Source of the DNA: CAVSWT01 sp963746735 | Lineage (GTDB): Bacteria > Bacteroidota > Ignavibacteria > Ignavibacteriales > Ignavibacteriaceae | Assembly: GCA_963746735.1 (NCBI GenBank) | Contig: CAVVCO010000034.1 | Coordinates: forward strand, 8,665-72,664 | DNA length: 64,000 nucleotides | Reading direction: 5' to 3' | In this document: piece after piece, positions 26,775 through 36,026 of the stretch | Layout: every line of letters begins with the position of its first letter | Position numbering within the stretch: position 1 is the first letter of the stretch | The notes under the pieces: generated by a model | What the model was told of the DNA's origin: nothing | What the model saw: the letters and a program-made list of their open reading frames with translations, nothing else | Database searches by the model: none | Translations under genes and position numbers: made by a program

Positions 26775-27572
26775 ATGCGCTCAAATTTTGTTAAGAAAAA
26801 ATCATTATATACAATTATCATCTTACTGATATCTTGTTCAATTCTTTTATACGCGTATCCTACCGGTATAGTTGGAGTCACTTTGAAAAATGGTACCGGT
26901 TGCACCTGCCATGGTATAAGTCCTACATCGAGTGTGGTTGTTACTATAAATGGCCCGGATACTTTGGCGATAAATGAAACAGGCAATTATTCCATAACAA
27001 TTACAGGTGGGCCATTAGCTGCGGCAGGAACAGATATAGCGGCGTCGAATGGTGATTTAATTCCTGGTGACGGATTAAGAAGTGAGTCTGGTGAATTAAC
27101 GCATATAAAACCGATGAGCCCTGTTAATGGGATAGTGACTTATAACTTTATGTATACAGCTCCAACAACAGCCGGTAATCAAACCTTGTATGCAAACGGG
27201 AATAGTGTTAATCTAAATGGATTTAATACAGGGGATGAGTGGAATTTTGCTCCAAATAAAACTATTGTAGTCGAAACCATTACAGGAACACATGATCAAA
27301 ATATTATAAGCAGCTATAAACTGGAGCAGAATTATCCTAATCCATTTAATCCAAATACTAACATAAACTTTGAAATTCAGCAATCAGAAAATGTTAAGCT
27401 AGTTGTTTATAATTCAATTGGAGTGCAGGTAAAAACATTATTAGATGAATTTATGAGCAGTGGAAATCACAACGTTACTTTTAATGCTGCTACTTTAGCT
27501 TCAGGAGTTTACTATTATAGAATTTCAACATCACATTTTTCTGAAATTAAAAAGATGATTTTGTTAAAGTAA
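26775..27572 (+). CDS. Type IX-secreted protein with choice-of-anchor-V-like domain
   Basis: Start ATG 26775 behind TTAAGGAAAA gives 265 residues; an upstream in-frame ATG at 26739 would block the signal peptide. Signal peptide residues 1-29. Then a Cys/His element (GTGCTCHG) followed by an Ig-like domain of the kind called choice-of-anchor V. The C-terminal 80 residues are a type IX sorting domain (LEQNYPNPFNPNTNINFEI, ending in SEIKKMILLK). The protein should be exported by a type IX system and fixed on the surface. The Cys spacing is C-x-C-H, not the heme motif C-x-x-C-H. Confidence 0.85.
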   Translation: MRSNFVKKKSLYTIIILLISCSILLYAYPTGIVGVTLKNGTGCTCHGISPTSSVVVTINGPDTLAINETGNYSITITGGPLAAAGTDIAASNGDLIPGDGLRSESGELTHIKPMSPVNGIVTYNFMYTAPTTAGNQTLYANGNSVNLNGFNTGDEWNFAPNKTIVVETITGTHDQNIISSYKLEQNYPNPFNPNTNINFEIQQSENVKLVVYNSIGVQVKTLLDEFMSSGNHNVTFNAATLASGVYYYRISTSHFSEIKKMILLK

Positions 27573-27772
27573 AAATTAACCTTCCATAAATCAGGATTAG
27601 TAACAAAAATTAATAATCCTGATCAATTTATTTTTTCACATTACCTCTAAGCATTTTAATTATTCCATATTTTTAATTCTAATAAATTATTATTTTGCAT
27701 TTTATTTCTACCGTTAATTCCATATAATTGGAACAGTAATGGGGAATTTCACTACTTAAACACGAAAGTGAA

Positions 27773-29158
27773 ATGATGGATAAAGAATCATCGGGAGCTA
27801 AATTAAAAAGTAATCCTATTAAAACAATTTTTATTAAACTAAATTCTTTTTTTTCAAATGAAGATATAGCTTCAAGGTTCCCTTCATTTTTAAGAAACAA
27901 AAAAATCGCTTATAGTTTATTAGGCCTTGTAGTTTTAGTGCTTATTTTAATGTTTACATCATTAAAGACTGCTAAAACAAACATACCAACATTTACAGTT
28001 AAGAAAGATAATTTTCTAGTTTCTATTACTGAAAGCGGTGAGCTGCGAGCGAAAAATTCAATCTCAATTTCAACCCCAAGAATTAGAGGAAGCTTAAAAA
28101 TAATTTTTCTTGAACCCGAAGGAAATTATGTTAAAGCTGGTGATGTCGTAGTAAAATTTGACCCAACTGAAGCAATGAATAATTTAAAGGAAGCAGAAGC
28201 AAAACTAGAAATCTCTCAATCCGAAAAAGAAAAGCTGGCTGCAAACCAGAAATCTCAAATGACCAGGCTTGAATCAGATCTAAAAAGCGCAGAGTTGACA
28301 TTTGAATTGTCTAAATTGAAACTAGAGCAAATAAAATTTGAAGCCGAGATAAAACAGCAGGAAGCAAAGCTTGAGCATGAAAGAAATGAGCTAAGCTATA
28401 AAAAAGCAAAACAAGACTTAGAATCCCAGAAAATAGTTGATCAATCTGAATTCAATAAAGTAGAAATTGATGTTCGTCAAAAACAAACTGATTTAGAAAG
28501 AGCAAAAAGAGATCTTGCTATGCTTACTTTAACTGCTCCCACTGAAGGTTTGGTGGTTTATGAAACCAATTGGAGTACCGGCAGAAAAATTACAATTGGA
28601 GATACGCCCTGGCCTGGAATGACCTTGGTAAGCCTGCCTGATCTTTCAACAATGGAAAGTTTCACTTATGTAAACGAAGTTGATGTAAGCAGGGTTAAAA
28701 AAGGTCAAAAAGTGATTATAAAACTTGATGCTTTTCAAGACAGCACTTTTCATGGTGAAATTACTTCGGTAGCTGCTCTGGGAAAAACAAAAAACAATAA
28801 CTCAACTATTAAAGTTTTTGAGATTACAGTCGGCATAAATTCACAATCACAAATATTAAAACCCGGGATGACAACCAGCAACAAAATGATAATTAATGAA
28901 ATTCCAAATGTCTTCTTCGTTCCGCAGGAATCTGTTTTTGAAAAAGAAGGGAAGAAAATTGTATATATTAAAAACGGTTCCAGCTTTGATGAACAGGCTG
29001 TTGAAACAGGAGACAAGAGTGAAGATTATATTGTAATTAACAATGGCCTTTCAAAAGGTGATGTTGTTGCGTTAAGAGATCCAACAATTAAATTGGAAGA
29101 AAATGTTAGTGAACAAAGTGGGGAAACAACTCCTGCTCTTCCCTCAACAAATAAATAA
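27773..29158 (+). CDS. Efflux periplasmic adaptor (MacA/HlyD family)
   Basis: A 461-residue membrane fusion protein: cytoplasmic N-terminus (1-45), membrane helix (about 46-66, SLLGLVVLVLILMF), lipoyl-type half motif (SITESGELRAKNSIS), a long helical hairpin (about 140-250, rich in Lys/Glu/Gln), second lipoyl half (LTAPTEGLVVYETNW) and beta-barrel domains. It bridges the inner-membrane permease and a TolC-type channel. Its stop overlaps the next start by one base (TAATG). Substrate unknown. Confidence 0.9.
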   Translation: MMDKESSGAKLKSNPIKTIFIKLNSFFSNEDIASRFPSFLRNKKIAYSLLGLVVLVLILMFTSLKTAKTNIPTFTVKKDNFLVSITESGELRAKNSISISTPRIRGSLKIIFLEPEGNYVKAGDVVVKFDPTEAMNNLKEAEAKLEISQSEKEKLAANQKSQMTRLESDLKSAELTFELSKLKLEQIKFEAEIKQQEAKLEHERNELSYKKAKQDLESQKIVDQSEFNKVEIDVRQKQTDLERAKRDLAMLTLTAPTEGLVVYETNWSTGRKITIGDTPWPGMTLVSLPDLSTMESFTYVNEVDVSRVKKGQKVIIKLDAFQDSTFHGEITSVAALGKTKNNNSTIKVFEITVGINSQSQILKPGMTTSNKMIINEIPNVFFVPQESVFEKEGKKIVYIKNGSSFDEQAVETGDKSEDYIVINNGLSKGDVVALRDPTIKLEENVSEQSGETTPALPSTNK

Positions 29159-30450
29159 TGAATAATTTCGAATCATTTAAAATCGGTATAAAAGGACTTC
29201 AATCAAATAAGCTGCGCGCATTACTCACTATGCTTGGTATCGTATTCGGCGTTGCTGCTGTAATAGCTATGCTGTCGATTGGCGAAGGTGCAAAGCAGGA
29301 AGCTTTACAGCAAATTGAATTAATGGGAACCAATAATATAATTATCACAAAAGTTACGGTTGCTGAAAACACAACAGGCAAGAAAATGTCATTCTCCCCG
29401 GGCCTAAATTTAAATGATGCTAAAGCTATAAAGGAATTAAATCCTTTTGTAGATTATATAACGCCGCAGCTTGAAGTGAAAGTACCGGTTACTTACAAAT
29501 CACAAATATTACAAACTACTTTGATTGGAACAACGGTTGATTATTTTAAAACCTTCAACACGAAAGTAGATTTAGGCCAAGCCTTTAATGAATATCATAC
29601 TCAAAATTATTCAAATGTTTGTGTGATAGGTTCCGGAATAAAAGAACAGTTGTTTAAATTCGAAAATCCTATTGGTAAGAAAATTAAAATTGGTGATCTT
29701 TGGTTTGAAATTATAGGTGTAGCAGCTTCTAAAAATGTTTCAACCACCGGCTCCCAGGGAATAACTTTAAGAGATTTTAATGAAGATATCTATATCCCTT
29801 TTTCAACTATGATGTATAAAATCGGTATTACCGAAACATCGGACAATAAGCAGAATTTTAACTCATGGAATAATAACCAAAATGCAGAAGTAATTGATAG
29901 AAATTCAGTTAGTCAATTTACGGTTAAAGTGAAAGAGCCTGACGAACTTAGAGAAGCAGCAAATTTAATTTCAAGAATTTTAGAAAGAAGGCATTACGGG
30001 GTTAAAGATTATGAAATAATCTTACCCGAACAGCTTCTTCAGCAAAAACAAAAAACTCAAAGAATTTTTAACATAGTGATGGGTGCTATAGCGGGTATTT
30101 CATTATTAGTCGGCGGAATTGGGATTATGAATATCATGCTTGCAAATATTATGGAAAGAACGCGTGAGATTGGAGTTCGCAGAGCCGTTGGAGCTACACG
30201 TATGGATATATTATCCCAGTTTGTTTATGAAGCTTTGACAATAAGCGTGTTAGGCGGAATTATTGGAATTATCCTGGGTTTTATCCTAACTTCATTAATT
30301 ACAACTTATGCCGAATGGAAAACTATTATTTCGCCATTTTCAGTGTTCCTTGCCTTCTTTGTTTCGGTTGTAACAGGATTAATTTTTGGGATTTATCCCG
30401 CAAAGCAGGCAGCTGACAAAAACCCAATTGAATCACTTCGTTATGAATAG
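29158..30450 (+). CDS. ABC3-type permease subunit (MacB-like, no ATPase domain)
   Basis: A 430-residue FtsX/MacB-type permease: first helix near residues 20-40 (LRALLTMLGIVFGVAAVIAM), a periplasmic MacB-PCD domain (about 50-285) and three C-terminal helices (about 300-325, 355-380, 395-415) with ERTREIGVRRAVGA between them, the family signature. Full MacB carries an N-terminal nucleotide-binding domain; here it is absent and no ATPase gene lies in the operon. An ATPase from elsewhere is presumably recruited. Confidence 0.92.
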   Translation: MNNFESFKIGIKGLQSNKLRALLTMLGIVFGVAAVIAMLSIGEGAKQEALQQIELMGTNNIIITKVTVAENTTGKKMSFSPGLNLNDAKAIKELNPFVDYITPQLEVKVPVTYKSQILQTTLIGTTVDYFKTFNTKVDLGQAFNEYHTQNYSNVCVIGSGIKEQLFKFENPIGKKIKIGDLWFEIIGVAASKNVSTTGSQGITLRDFNEDIYIPFSTMMYKIGITETSDNKQNFNSWNNNQNAEVIDRNSVSQFTVKVKEPDELREAANLISRILERRHYGVKDYEIILPEQLLQQKQKTQRIFNIVMGAIAGISLLVGGIGIMNIMLANIMERTREIGVRRAVGATRMDILSQFVYEALTISVLGGIIGIILGFILTSLITTYAEWKTIISPFSVFLAFFVSVVTGLIFGIYPAKQAADKNPIESLRYE

Positions 30451-30483
30451 TTTATCCCTTTCAAATTTATAAAAAAGATAAAA

Positions 30484-31920
30484 ATGAAAATTTTTTCTAA
30501 AATAGTTTTATTCCTTTTTGTATTTAGTAATTTTTTAAACGCTCAAAAGATTTTAACTTTGGATGATGCGTTGTCGATTGCTCTAAGTAAAAGTTATAGC
30601 ATTAAATCAGCGGCGTATTCACTTGAAAGCTCTCAAAAAACTCTTGAAGCTTTGCAGCGGGGTTTATTAAGCAGCGTTAATCTTGAATTCGATTTGCCGA
30701 ATTATTCTCAAACACTTTCCAATCAATTTGACACCCAAACCGGGACAGAACAATTTTACAAATTAGGGTTCACTACATTTGAAGGAAGAATTTTCTTCAA
30801 TCAGCCGATAATTTTTTCAAACGGAACATTTTCTTTAGTCGGTTCTTTGTGGAAAAGAAATCAATTTACTGCCCAAGTTGAACCTATTGATTATTATTCA
30901 AACATAAGCTTAAGATTAAATCAGCCTTTGTTTACTTTTAACAGCCAGAAAGCTAGCTTGAAACGAGCAGAATTAAATCTTGAAAAATCAGAAAGAAATT
31001 ATACAAAAGCCTCAAAGGATATTGTGTATAACGTAACATCTTCCTTTTACAGATTGTTTCAGGCTAAAAAGAATGTAGAAATATCGGAAGAGAAAGTTAA
31101 ACAGTCCCAAGTCTCGTACACAACCGCAATGAATAAATATAAAGCTGGGTTAATAGCAGAGGTTGAAGCAATGCAGTTAGAAGTTGACCTTGCTTCAAGT
31201 AAAAACGATTTACTAAGTGCTCAGCAATATTATAACGAGACAAAAAATGATTTTAAAATTTTAATCGGTTTAACATTGGATGAAGTAATTGACATCTCCG
31301 CGAGCCTTGAATATAAACCTGTAGAAATTGATGAAAATAATGCAGTTGATTTGGCATTAAAAAATAATACAGATTTATATAACATGGATGCAGATATTGA
31401 ATTGAGTAATATGAACATTGACGAAGTAGATTCTAAAGGGAATGTTTCCGGATTGCTTAGTGCTAACTTTGGAGTGAATAAAGTTGACAGAAAGTTTGAA
31501 GAAATTTTTCATGACTTTTCTGAAGACCGTAGTGTTGTTTTTACTTTAAGCGTCCCGGTTTTTGATTGGGGGAAAAACAGAAGGGAAGTGGAAGCTGCAG
31601 AAGCCCAGTACAAACAGGTAACGTTATCTTATGAAAATCAAAAAGAGGTTGTGAAGAATAACATAATAGCGCTGGTTAATAAAATTAGATCTGCAAAAGC
31701 TAGAGTAGAAGTGTTGAGTAAGAGTGTTGAACTGGCCCAAAAAAGTTACGATATAACTTTAAAAAGATTTGAAACCGGAACCATTACAAGCTTTGATCTT
31801 TCTCAAATGCAATTAAGATTAACAGATGCCAAAACCAGCAGCTTAAACGCCTTGATAGATTACAAAATTTCATTGGCTGATTTGGCAAGAAAAACTTTTC
31901 ACGATTTTGAAAAGAATTAA
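30484..31920 (+). CDS. TolC-family outer-membrane efflux channel
   Basis: A 478-residue protein with signal peptide (1-20, ending NFLNAQ) and two repeated OEP halves with long helices and short beta hairpins; typical elements are TLDDALSIALSKSYSI at the N-terminus, VDLALKNNTDLYNMDAD in the second half and RFETGTITSFDLSQMQLRL near the C-terminus. It completes a tripartite exporter with the adaptor and permease genes immediately upstream (33 bases). Only ten bases separate its stop from that of the convergent kinase gene. Confidence 0.9.
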   Translation: MKIFSKIVLFLFVFSNFLNAQKILTLDDALSIALSKSYSIKSAAYSLESSQKTLEALQRGLLSSVNLEFDLPNYSQTLSNQFDTQTGTEQFYKLGFTTFEGRIFFNQPIIFSNGTFSLVGSLWKRNQFTAQVEPIDYYSNISLRLNQPLFTFNSQKASLKRAELNLEKSERNYTKASKDIVYNVTSSFYRLFQAKKNVEISEEKVKQSQVSYTTAMNKYKAGLIAEVEAMQLEVDLASSKNDLLSAQQYYNETKNDFKILIGLTLDEVIDISASLEYKPVEIDENNAVDLALKNNTDLYNMDADIELSNMNIDEVDSKGNVSGLLSANFGVNKVDRKFEEIFHDFSEDRSVVFTLSVPVFDWGKNRREVEAAEAQYKQVTLSYENQKEVVKNNIIALVNKIRSAKARVEVLSKSVELAQKSYDITLKRFETGTITSFDLSQMQLRLTDAKTSSLNALIDYKISLADLARKTFHDFEKN

Positions 31921-31930
31921 TTCACGGCAA

Positions 31931-33352
31931 TTATTTTGGAAAAATAATTTTAAATTCTGTTTCTTTATTGTGCTCTGAATTTACAGCTATTTTTGCATCA
32001 TGCCATTTAACTATAGCTTTAACCACTGCAAGCCCCAGTCCTGCCCCTCCGAGTTTTCTATTCCTCGATGATTCAACTCTATAAAAATTATCAAATATCT
32101 TTGTTAAAGATTCTTTTGGAATTCCTTCTCCTTTGTTAATAACACTGATACTTAACGAATGATTATCTAATTCACCTTTTATAATTACATCTTCGTTTTC
32201 GTGTCCATATTTAACTGCATTATCAACTAAATTTGAAATTGCCTGCTTTAATAATTCTTTATCTATTTCAACTTTTGCTTTGGTTTTTGATTTAACAATC
32301 ACATTTATATTTTTATCCTGCCCTAATATTTTTAAGCTGTTTCCTAGATTATTTAAATACTCATCAAGATCAACTTCTATTTTGTCAATAACAATTAAGG
32401 AATTATCCATTTTAGAGATAAAAAATAAATTGTCGACTATTTTTATTAATCTTAATATCTCTTCATAATTGCTTGATAAAACCTCAACGTACTGTTTTGG
32501 CGTTTTTGTAGACTTTAATGCAATTTCTGTTTCGCCTCTTAAAATTGTTAAAGGTGTTTTTAATTCGTGTGCAGCAGAAACAGAGAATTGATTCATAAAA
32601 TCCATGGCAGTTTTAATTCTGCTGGTCATTTCATTCATCTTTTTAACAAGCCTGCCATACTCATCATTATATTGTTCGCCTTCAATTTTCTTAGAAAGAT
32701 TATGCGCTGTTATTTCTTCTGTCTCTTTTATAATTGAATCAATTCTTGATAAAGATTTTGCTGACAGGAAAATTCCTCCCGCAATTGAAATAATAAAAAA
32801 TATTGGAACCAGGTAAGCATATATATTTAACAAGCTGTTTAATGATTGACTGATATAATCTCTATTAGAAGCTACAACTATCTGGTAGTCGTTTTTATAT
32901 TGAACTGCCGCAATCAAATCTTTCGCCGACAAGTTCAAATTTTTATATCTAATTATTTTAGTTTCGGCAGCAGGATTTTTAATAGAGAAAAATTCGTTTC
33001 CAAGATTAACCGATTTAAAAATGATTTTATCTTTGAATTTCACTTGTATAAAATTGTTTCTGGGCCTGTTTAATAATTCAGAATAGATTATATCCCACAA
33101 TAAATCTTCTGAGTTAGTGTATGTTGAATCCGGTGTAAATGTCTCGGGGTTGATTTTGTTTTTTGCAATAACCTTATTTATAATGTCTGCTTCAAATTTT
33201 AATGACTTCTCTAAATTACCTTCCAGGCTTTTATATAATGATAAGTACAGCAGAATACCCAAAAGGATTTCAAGCACAAGAAAAATTAACGAATACCAAA
33301 TAGTTATTTTTAATCTTGAGGAGGAAAAAAGATATTTAATCTTGTTAGGCAT
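31931..33352 (-). CDS. Membrane sensor histidine kinase (CusS/HAMP type)
   Basis: A 473-residue kinase: helix 1 (about 13-37), periplasmic sensor (about 38-183), helix 2 (about 184-207), HAMP, HisKA with AAHELKTPLTILRGET, HATPase with NLVDNAVKYG, NKGEGI and GGAGLGLAV. Pairs with the OmpR-type regulator encoded 42 bases upstream on the same strand. Its convergent neighbour is the TolC gene of the efflux operon, so control of that pump is a plausible guess. Confidence 0.92.
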   Translation of the reverse strand: MPNKIKYLFSSSRLKITIWYSLIFLVLEILLGILLYLSLYKSLEGNLEKSLKFEADIINKVIAKNKINPETFTPDSTYTNSEDLLWDIIYSELLNRPRNNFIQVKFKDKIIFKSVNLGNEFFSIKNPAAETKIIRYKNLNLSAKDLIAAVQYKNDYQIVVASNRDYISQSLNSLLNIYAYLVPIFFIISIAGGIFLSAKSLSRIDSIIKETEEITAHNLSKKIEGEQYNDEYGRLVKKMNEMTSRIKTAMDFMNQFSVSAAHELKTPLTILRGETEIALKSTKTPKQYVEVLSSNYEEILRLIKIVDNLFFISKMDNSLIVIDKIEVDLDEYLNNLGNSLKILGQDKNINVIVKSKTKAKVEIDKELLKQAISNLVDNAVKYGHENEDVIIKGELDNHSLSISVINKGEGIPKESLTKIFDNFYRVESSRNRKLGGAGLGLAVVKAIVKWHDAKIAVNSEHNKETEFKIIFPK

Positions 33353-33394
33353 TATTTTTAATTTGATTAGGGAATCACTGAAAGGAAGAGAAAA

Positions 33395-34072
33395 TTATTC
33401 ATCTTTAATAATATAGCCAATACCTCTTATTGTTTTAATTAATGAATTTTCACCGTCGTCAAGAATTTTATTTCTAACTTTATTTATATAAACATCAATA
33501 ATGTTAGTTTCCGTATCAAAGTGATAGTCATATGTGTGTTCTATTAATCTAGTCCTAGAAACAACTTTGTTTTTATTTTTCATCAGGTATTCAAGAATTG
33601 CATATTCCTTGGGGGTTAAGATAATTTCTTTTTCATTTTTTAATACCCGATGTGATTCTAAATCAAGTATAATATCTCCGGCGGATAGTTTTGTTGATTT
33701 CGATTTTTCATTTCGTCTAAGCAAAGCCCGAACTCTTGCCAGCAGCTCTTCAAATGCAAACGGCTTGGTTAAATAGTCATCCGCACCTGAATCGAGGCCA
33801 TTCACTTTGTCCTTTATGCTGTCGTTAACGGTCAACATTAAAACGGGTGTACTAATGTTACGTTTTCTTAACTCTTTCGTTACGGTGTTTCCATCCATAT
33901 AAGGAAGCATCACATCCATAATTATTAAATCATATTCTTCAGATGAAGCCAGCTTTAAGCCTTCCTTACCATCCAGAGCTGTATCAACAGAATAGTATTC
34001 TTCCTCCATTCCTTTTTTTATGAAGGATGCAACTTTCTTTTCATCTTCAACAATTAAAATTCGCATGCTCAT
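33395..34072 (-). CDS. OmpR/PhoB-family response regulator
   Basis: A 225-residue regulator: receiver 1-120 (VEDEKK, IIMDVMLPYMDG, LTVND, LTKPFAF) and winged-helix DNA-binding domain 128-225 (ILTPKEYAILEYLMKN, VYINKVRNKI, IRGIGYII). It heads a two-gene unit with the kinase. A second Met two residues in is an equally possible start. A terminator of the preceding gene ends only six bases before its start, so some readthrough from that gene may supply its transcript. Confidence 0.94.
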   Translation of the reverse strand: MSMRILIVEDEKKVASFIKKGMEEEYYSVDTALDGKEGLKLASSEEYDLIIMDVMLPYMDGNTVTKELRKRNISTPVLMLTVNDSIKDKVNGLDSGADDYLTKPFAFEELLARVRALLRRNEKSKSTKLSAGDIILDLESHRVLKNEKEIILTPKEYAILEYLMKNKNKVVSRTRLIEHTYDYHFDTETNIIDVYINKVRNKILDDGENSLIKTIRGIGYIIKDE

Positions 34073-34077
34073 AATTT

Positions 34078-34108
34078 AAAAAAAAAAAGGAGAGTTAATA
34101 AACTCTCC
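34078..34108 (-). terminator. Terminator after the His/Lys-rich peptide gene
   Basis: On the minus strand GGAGAGTT and AACTCTCC (34089-34096 and 34101-34108) form an eight-base stem with a four-base loop, followed by eleven T (34088 to 34078). The T-run ends five bases before the regulator's start codon. Confidence 0.9.
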
Positions 34109-34134
34109 CATGAGATTGACACATAAAGGAAGCT

Positions 34135-34455
34135 CTATTTTTCAGACTTTTGTGTTTTTGAATCCTTTTTCATGTGTTTCATATGCTTATGCATCTTGTG
34201 TGTCTTAGCCTTTACTTCACTTTTAGAGGTTGAAGCAACGTTAGTCTTTGTTTTTTCATTAGCTTTAACATTGCTCTTCATTTCAGTTTTAGCTGTTGTT
34301 TTTGCATCGATAGTCTTGTTATGAACAGTCGTTTCAGTTTTCTTGATTTTATTTTTTGTAGATGTCGGTGTCGCGCTTTGAGCAAAAGCCGAACTAATAC
34401 TAAAGCCAAGAACAATAAAAGCTACAGTAGCGAAATAAAACATTCTTGCCTTCAT
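34135..34455 (-). CDS. Small secreted Lys/Thr/His-rich protein
   Basis: A 106-residue protein with a clear signal peptide (1-25, ending SSAFAQ) and a low-complexity mature part rich in Lys, Thr, Ser and Asn. The C-terminus carries HKMHKHMKHMKK, a dense His/Met cluster that could bind copper or another soft metal. No family recognised. It lies directly upstream of a CusRS-like regulator-kinase pair on the same strand, separated by a terminator. AAAGGAG precedes the start. Metal binding is inference from composition. Confidence 0.65.
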   Translation of the reverse strand: MKARMFYFATVAFIVLGFSISSAFAQSATPTSTKNKIKKTETTVHNKTIDAKTTAKTEMKSNVKANEKTKTNVASTSKSEVKAKTHKMHKHMKHMKKDSKTQKSEK

Positions 34456-34570
34456 TTAATAAAACTCCTTTATAAAAGTTTATTTTTTTGTTGTAATTAA
34501 ATTTGTCAATTAACATCAGTAAACATATTAGAATATTATTAACGAAGTCTTAATGAAAGATTAATTAAAA

Positions 34571-35017
34571 TTAATGTTTCAAATCGCCCTGATGAATCAT
34601 TCTTTCGCTGTAATCAATCAATTCCCTGGGATATTCGGTACCCATCAACGGTGAGGAAATGATAAAATCTGCGGAAGCTCTATTACAAGCAACGGGGATA
34701 TTATATACAACCGCAATTCTCAAAAGGGCTTTAATATCAGGGTCATGGGGTAAAGGTTCGAGTGGATCCCAAAAGAAAATAAGGAAATCTATTTCACCTT
34801 CTGAAATTTTTGCCCCAACTTGTTGGTCTCCACCCAGGGGTCCGCTTTTGAAGCGATGCACATCTAAATTTAGCTCTTGTGATATAAGCCCGCCGGTTGT
34901 TCCGGTTCCGAATAATTTATGCTTTGCTAAAAGATCGCGGTTGAATTTTGCCCATTCTAGCAAATCTATCTTCCTATTATCATGAGCAATTAAGGCAATC
35001 TTTTTTTGCTTGGACAT
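34571..35017 (-). CDS. mgsA: Methylglyoxal synthase
   Basis: A 148-residue enzyme that converts dihydroxyacetone phosphate to methylglyoxal and phosphate. Signatures: IALIAHDNRKIDLLEW at the N-terminus, phosphate-binding TGTTGGLI, SGPLGGDQQVGA, FFWDPLEPLPHDPDIKALLR and PVACNRASADFI. The start at 35017 (MSKQKKIALIAHD) gives the family length; in-frame Mets further upstream would add an unusual extension. Confidence 0.95.
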   Translation of the reverse strand: MSKQKKIALIAHDNRKIDLLEWAKFNRDLLAKHKLFGTGTTGGLISQELNLDVHRFKSGPLGGDQQVGAKISEGEIDFLIFFWDPLEPLPHDPDIKALLRIAVVYNIPVACNRASADFIISSPLMGTEYPRELIDYSERMIHQGDLKH

Positions 35018-35184
35018 ATTTAATATAATTTTTGTCATATTTATTAAAATTTTATTTTTAAATAAGATACCAACTAAAACTAATACCAATTAAGTCTATC
35101 ATTCAATAAAGCATAATTAACAAATTGTAAATTTTTATACTAGATATGATTCTGAAGTTTGTTTTATATCACACAAAGAAATAA

Positions 35185-35215
35185 AGAACCCGATTACTAA
35201 TTGAAACCGGGTTTT
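35185..35215 (-). terminator. Terminator hairpin of the dispersed AACCC family
   Basis: AACCCG (35187-35192) pairs with CGGGTT (35208-35213), with some further pairing outside. It lies 3' of the sulfite-exporter gene on the minus strand. It is the weakest member of a family also found at 45196, 50081 and 61544. Confidence 0.5.
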
Positions 35216-35250
35216 ACACTTTTAAATAAGAAATTGGGTTTGTGGTGAGA

Positions 35251-36023
35251 TTATAAAACCTTAAAAAACATTTCAATAGCAATTCCGGCAATAATAACAG
35301 CAAGCGAATATCGCAATAATTTAGGTTGAATTTTATGACTAAGGTTGCTTCCTATATAAACACCAACCAAAGAACCTAAAACTGCATAAAAAGTGATCAG
35401 AAAATCAACCTGCCCTGCAATTATTTTTCCAATGCTGGCGGTAAAAGATGTAAATAACACAATTCCTAACGTGGACCCGATTGTAATTCTAACTGGAATT
35501 TTTAGAACTGCTATCATCAAAGGCGCTAGAAGAAAAGCACCCGGTGCTCCTACCATCCCTCCAAACAATCCAACCACAATGGAAATAGCAAGAGCCAAAC
35601 TTTTATTAAATTTAACTTCCCCGGGATGATCATCATCAAGGTTAGTTTTTGTTTTGGTGAACATTAAAACAGCGCCGGCTAAAGCCATAAAAGCAAAGAC
35701 TAAAATTATAATTTTTCCATCCACATATTTTGAAAAGATTGCACCGATTAATGCTGCGGCAGCCATCGGAATTCCAATTGTATAAAGCAGACTTTTTTCA
35801 ACACTCCGTGCTTTTTATGAATTAAAACTCCAAGCAAAGAAGAAGCAAAAACCTGAACGCTGGTTAATCCCGAAATAGTTTTAATGTCTAGTTGTTTGGC
35901 TCCGAATAACTGAGGTAAATAGAGATAGGCGGGAATTAAAATCACTGCCCCGCCTAATCCAAGTATTCCGGACACAATTGACACACAAAGGGAAATCAGA
36001 AAAATTATTACAAACTGTTCCAT
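35251..36023 (-). CDS. TauE/SafE-family (TSUP) permease, frameshifted
   Basis: A membrane protein of about 258 residues with roughly eight helices, related to sulfite/organosulfur exporters. The N-terminal frame (from 36023; SIVSGILGLGGAVILIPAYL) breaks at a run of T at 35793-35798; restoring one base continues LKKSLLYTIGIPMAAAALIG into the second frame to 35251. GLFGGMVGAPGAFLLAPLMI is the second copy of the family's glycine-rich motif, matching the N-terminal one. Three bases downstream of the persulfide dioxygenase gene, so it likely exports sulfite or a related product. Confidence 0.85.
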
Positions 36024-36026
36024 TAT

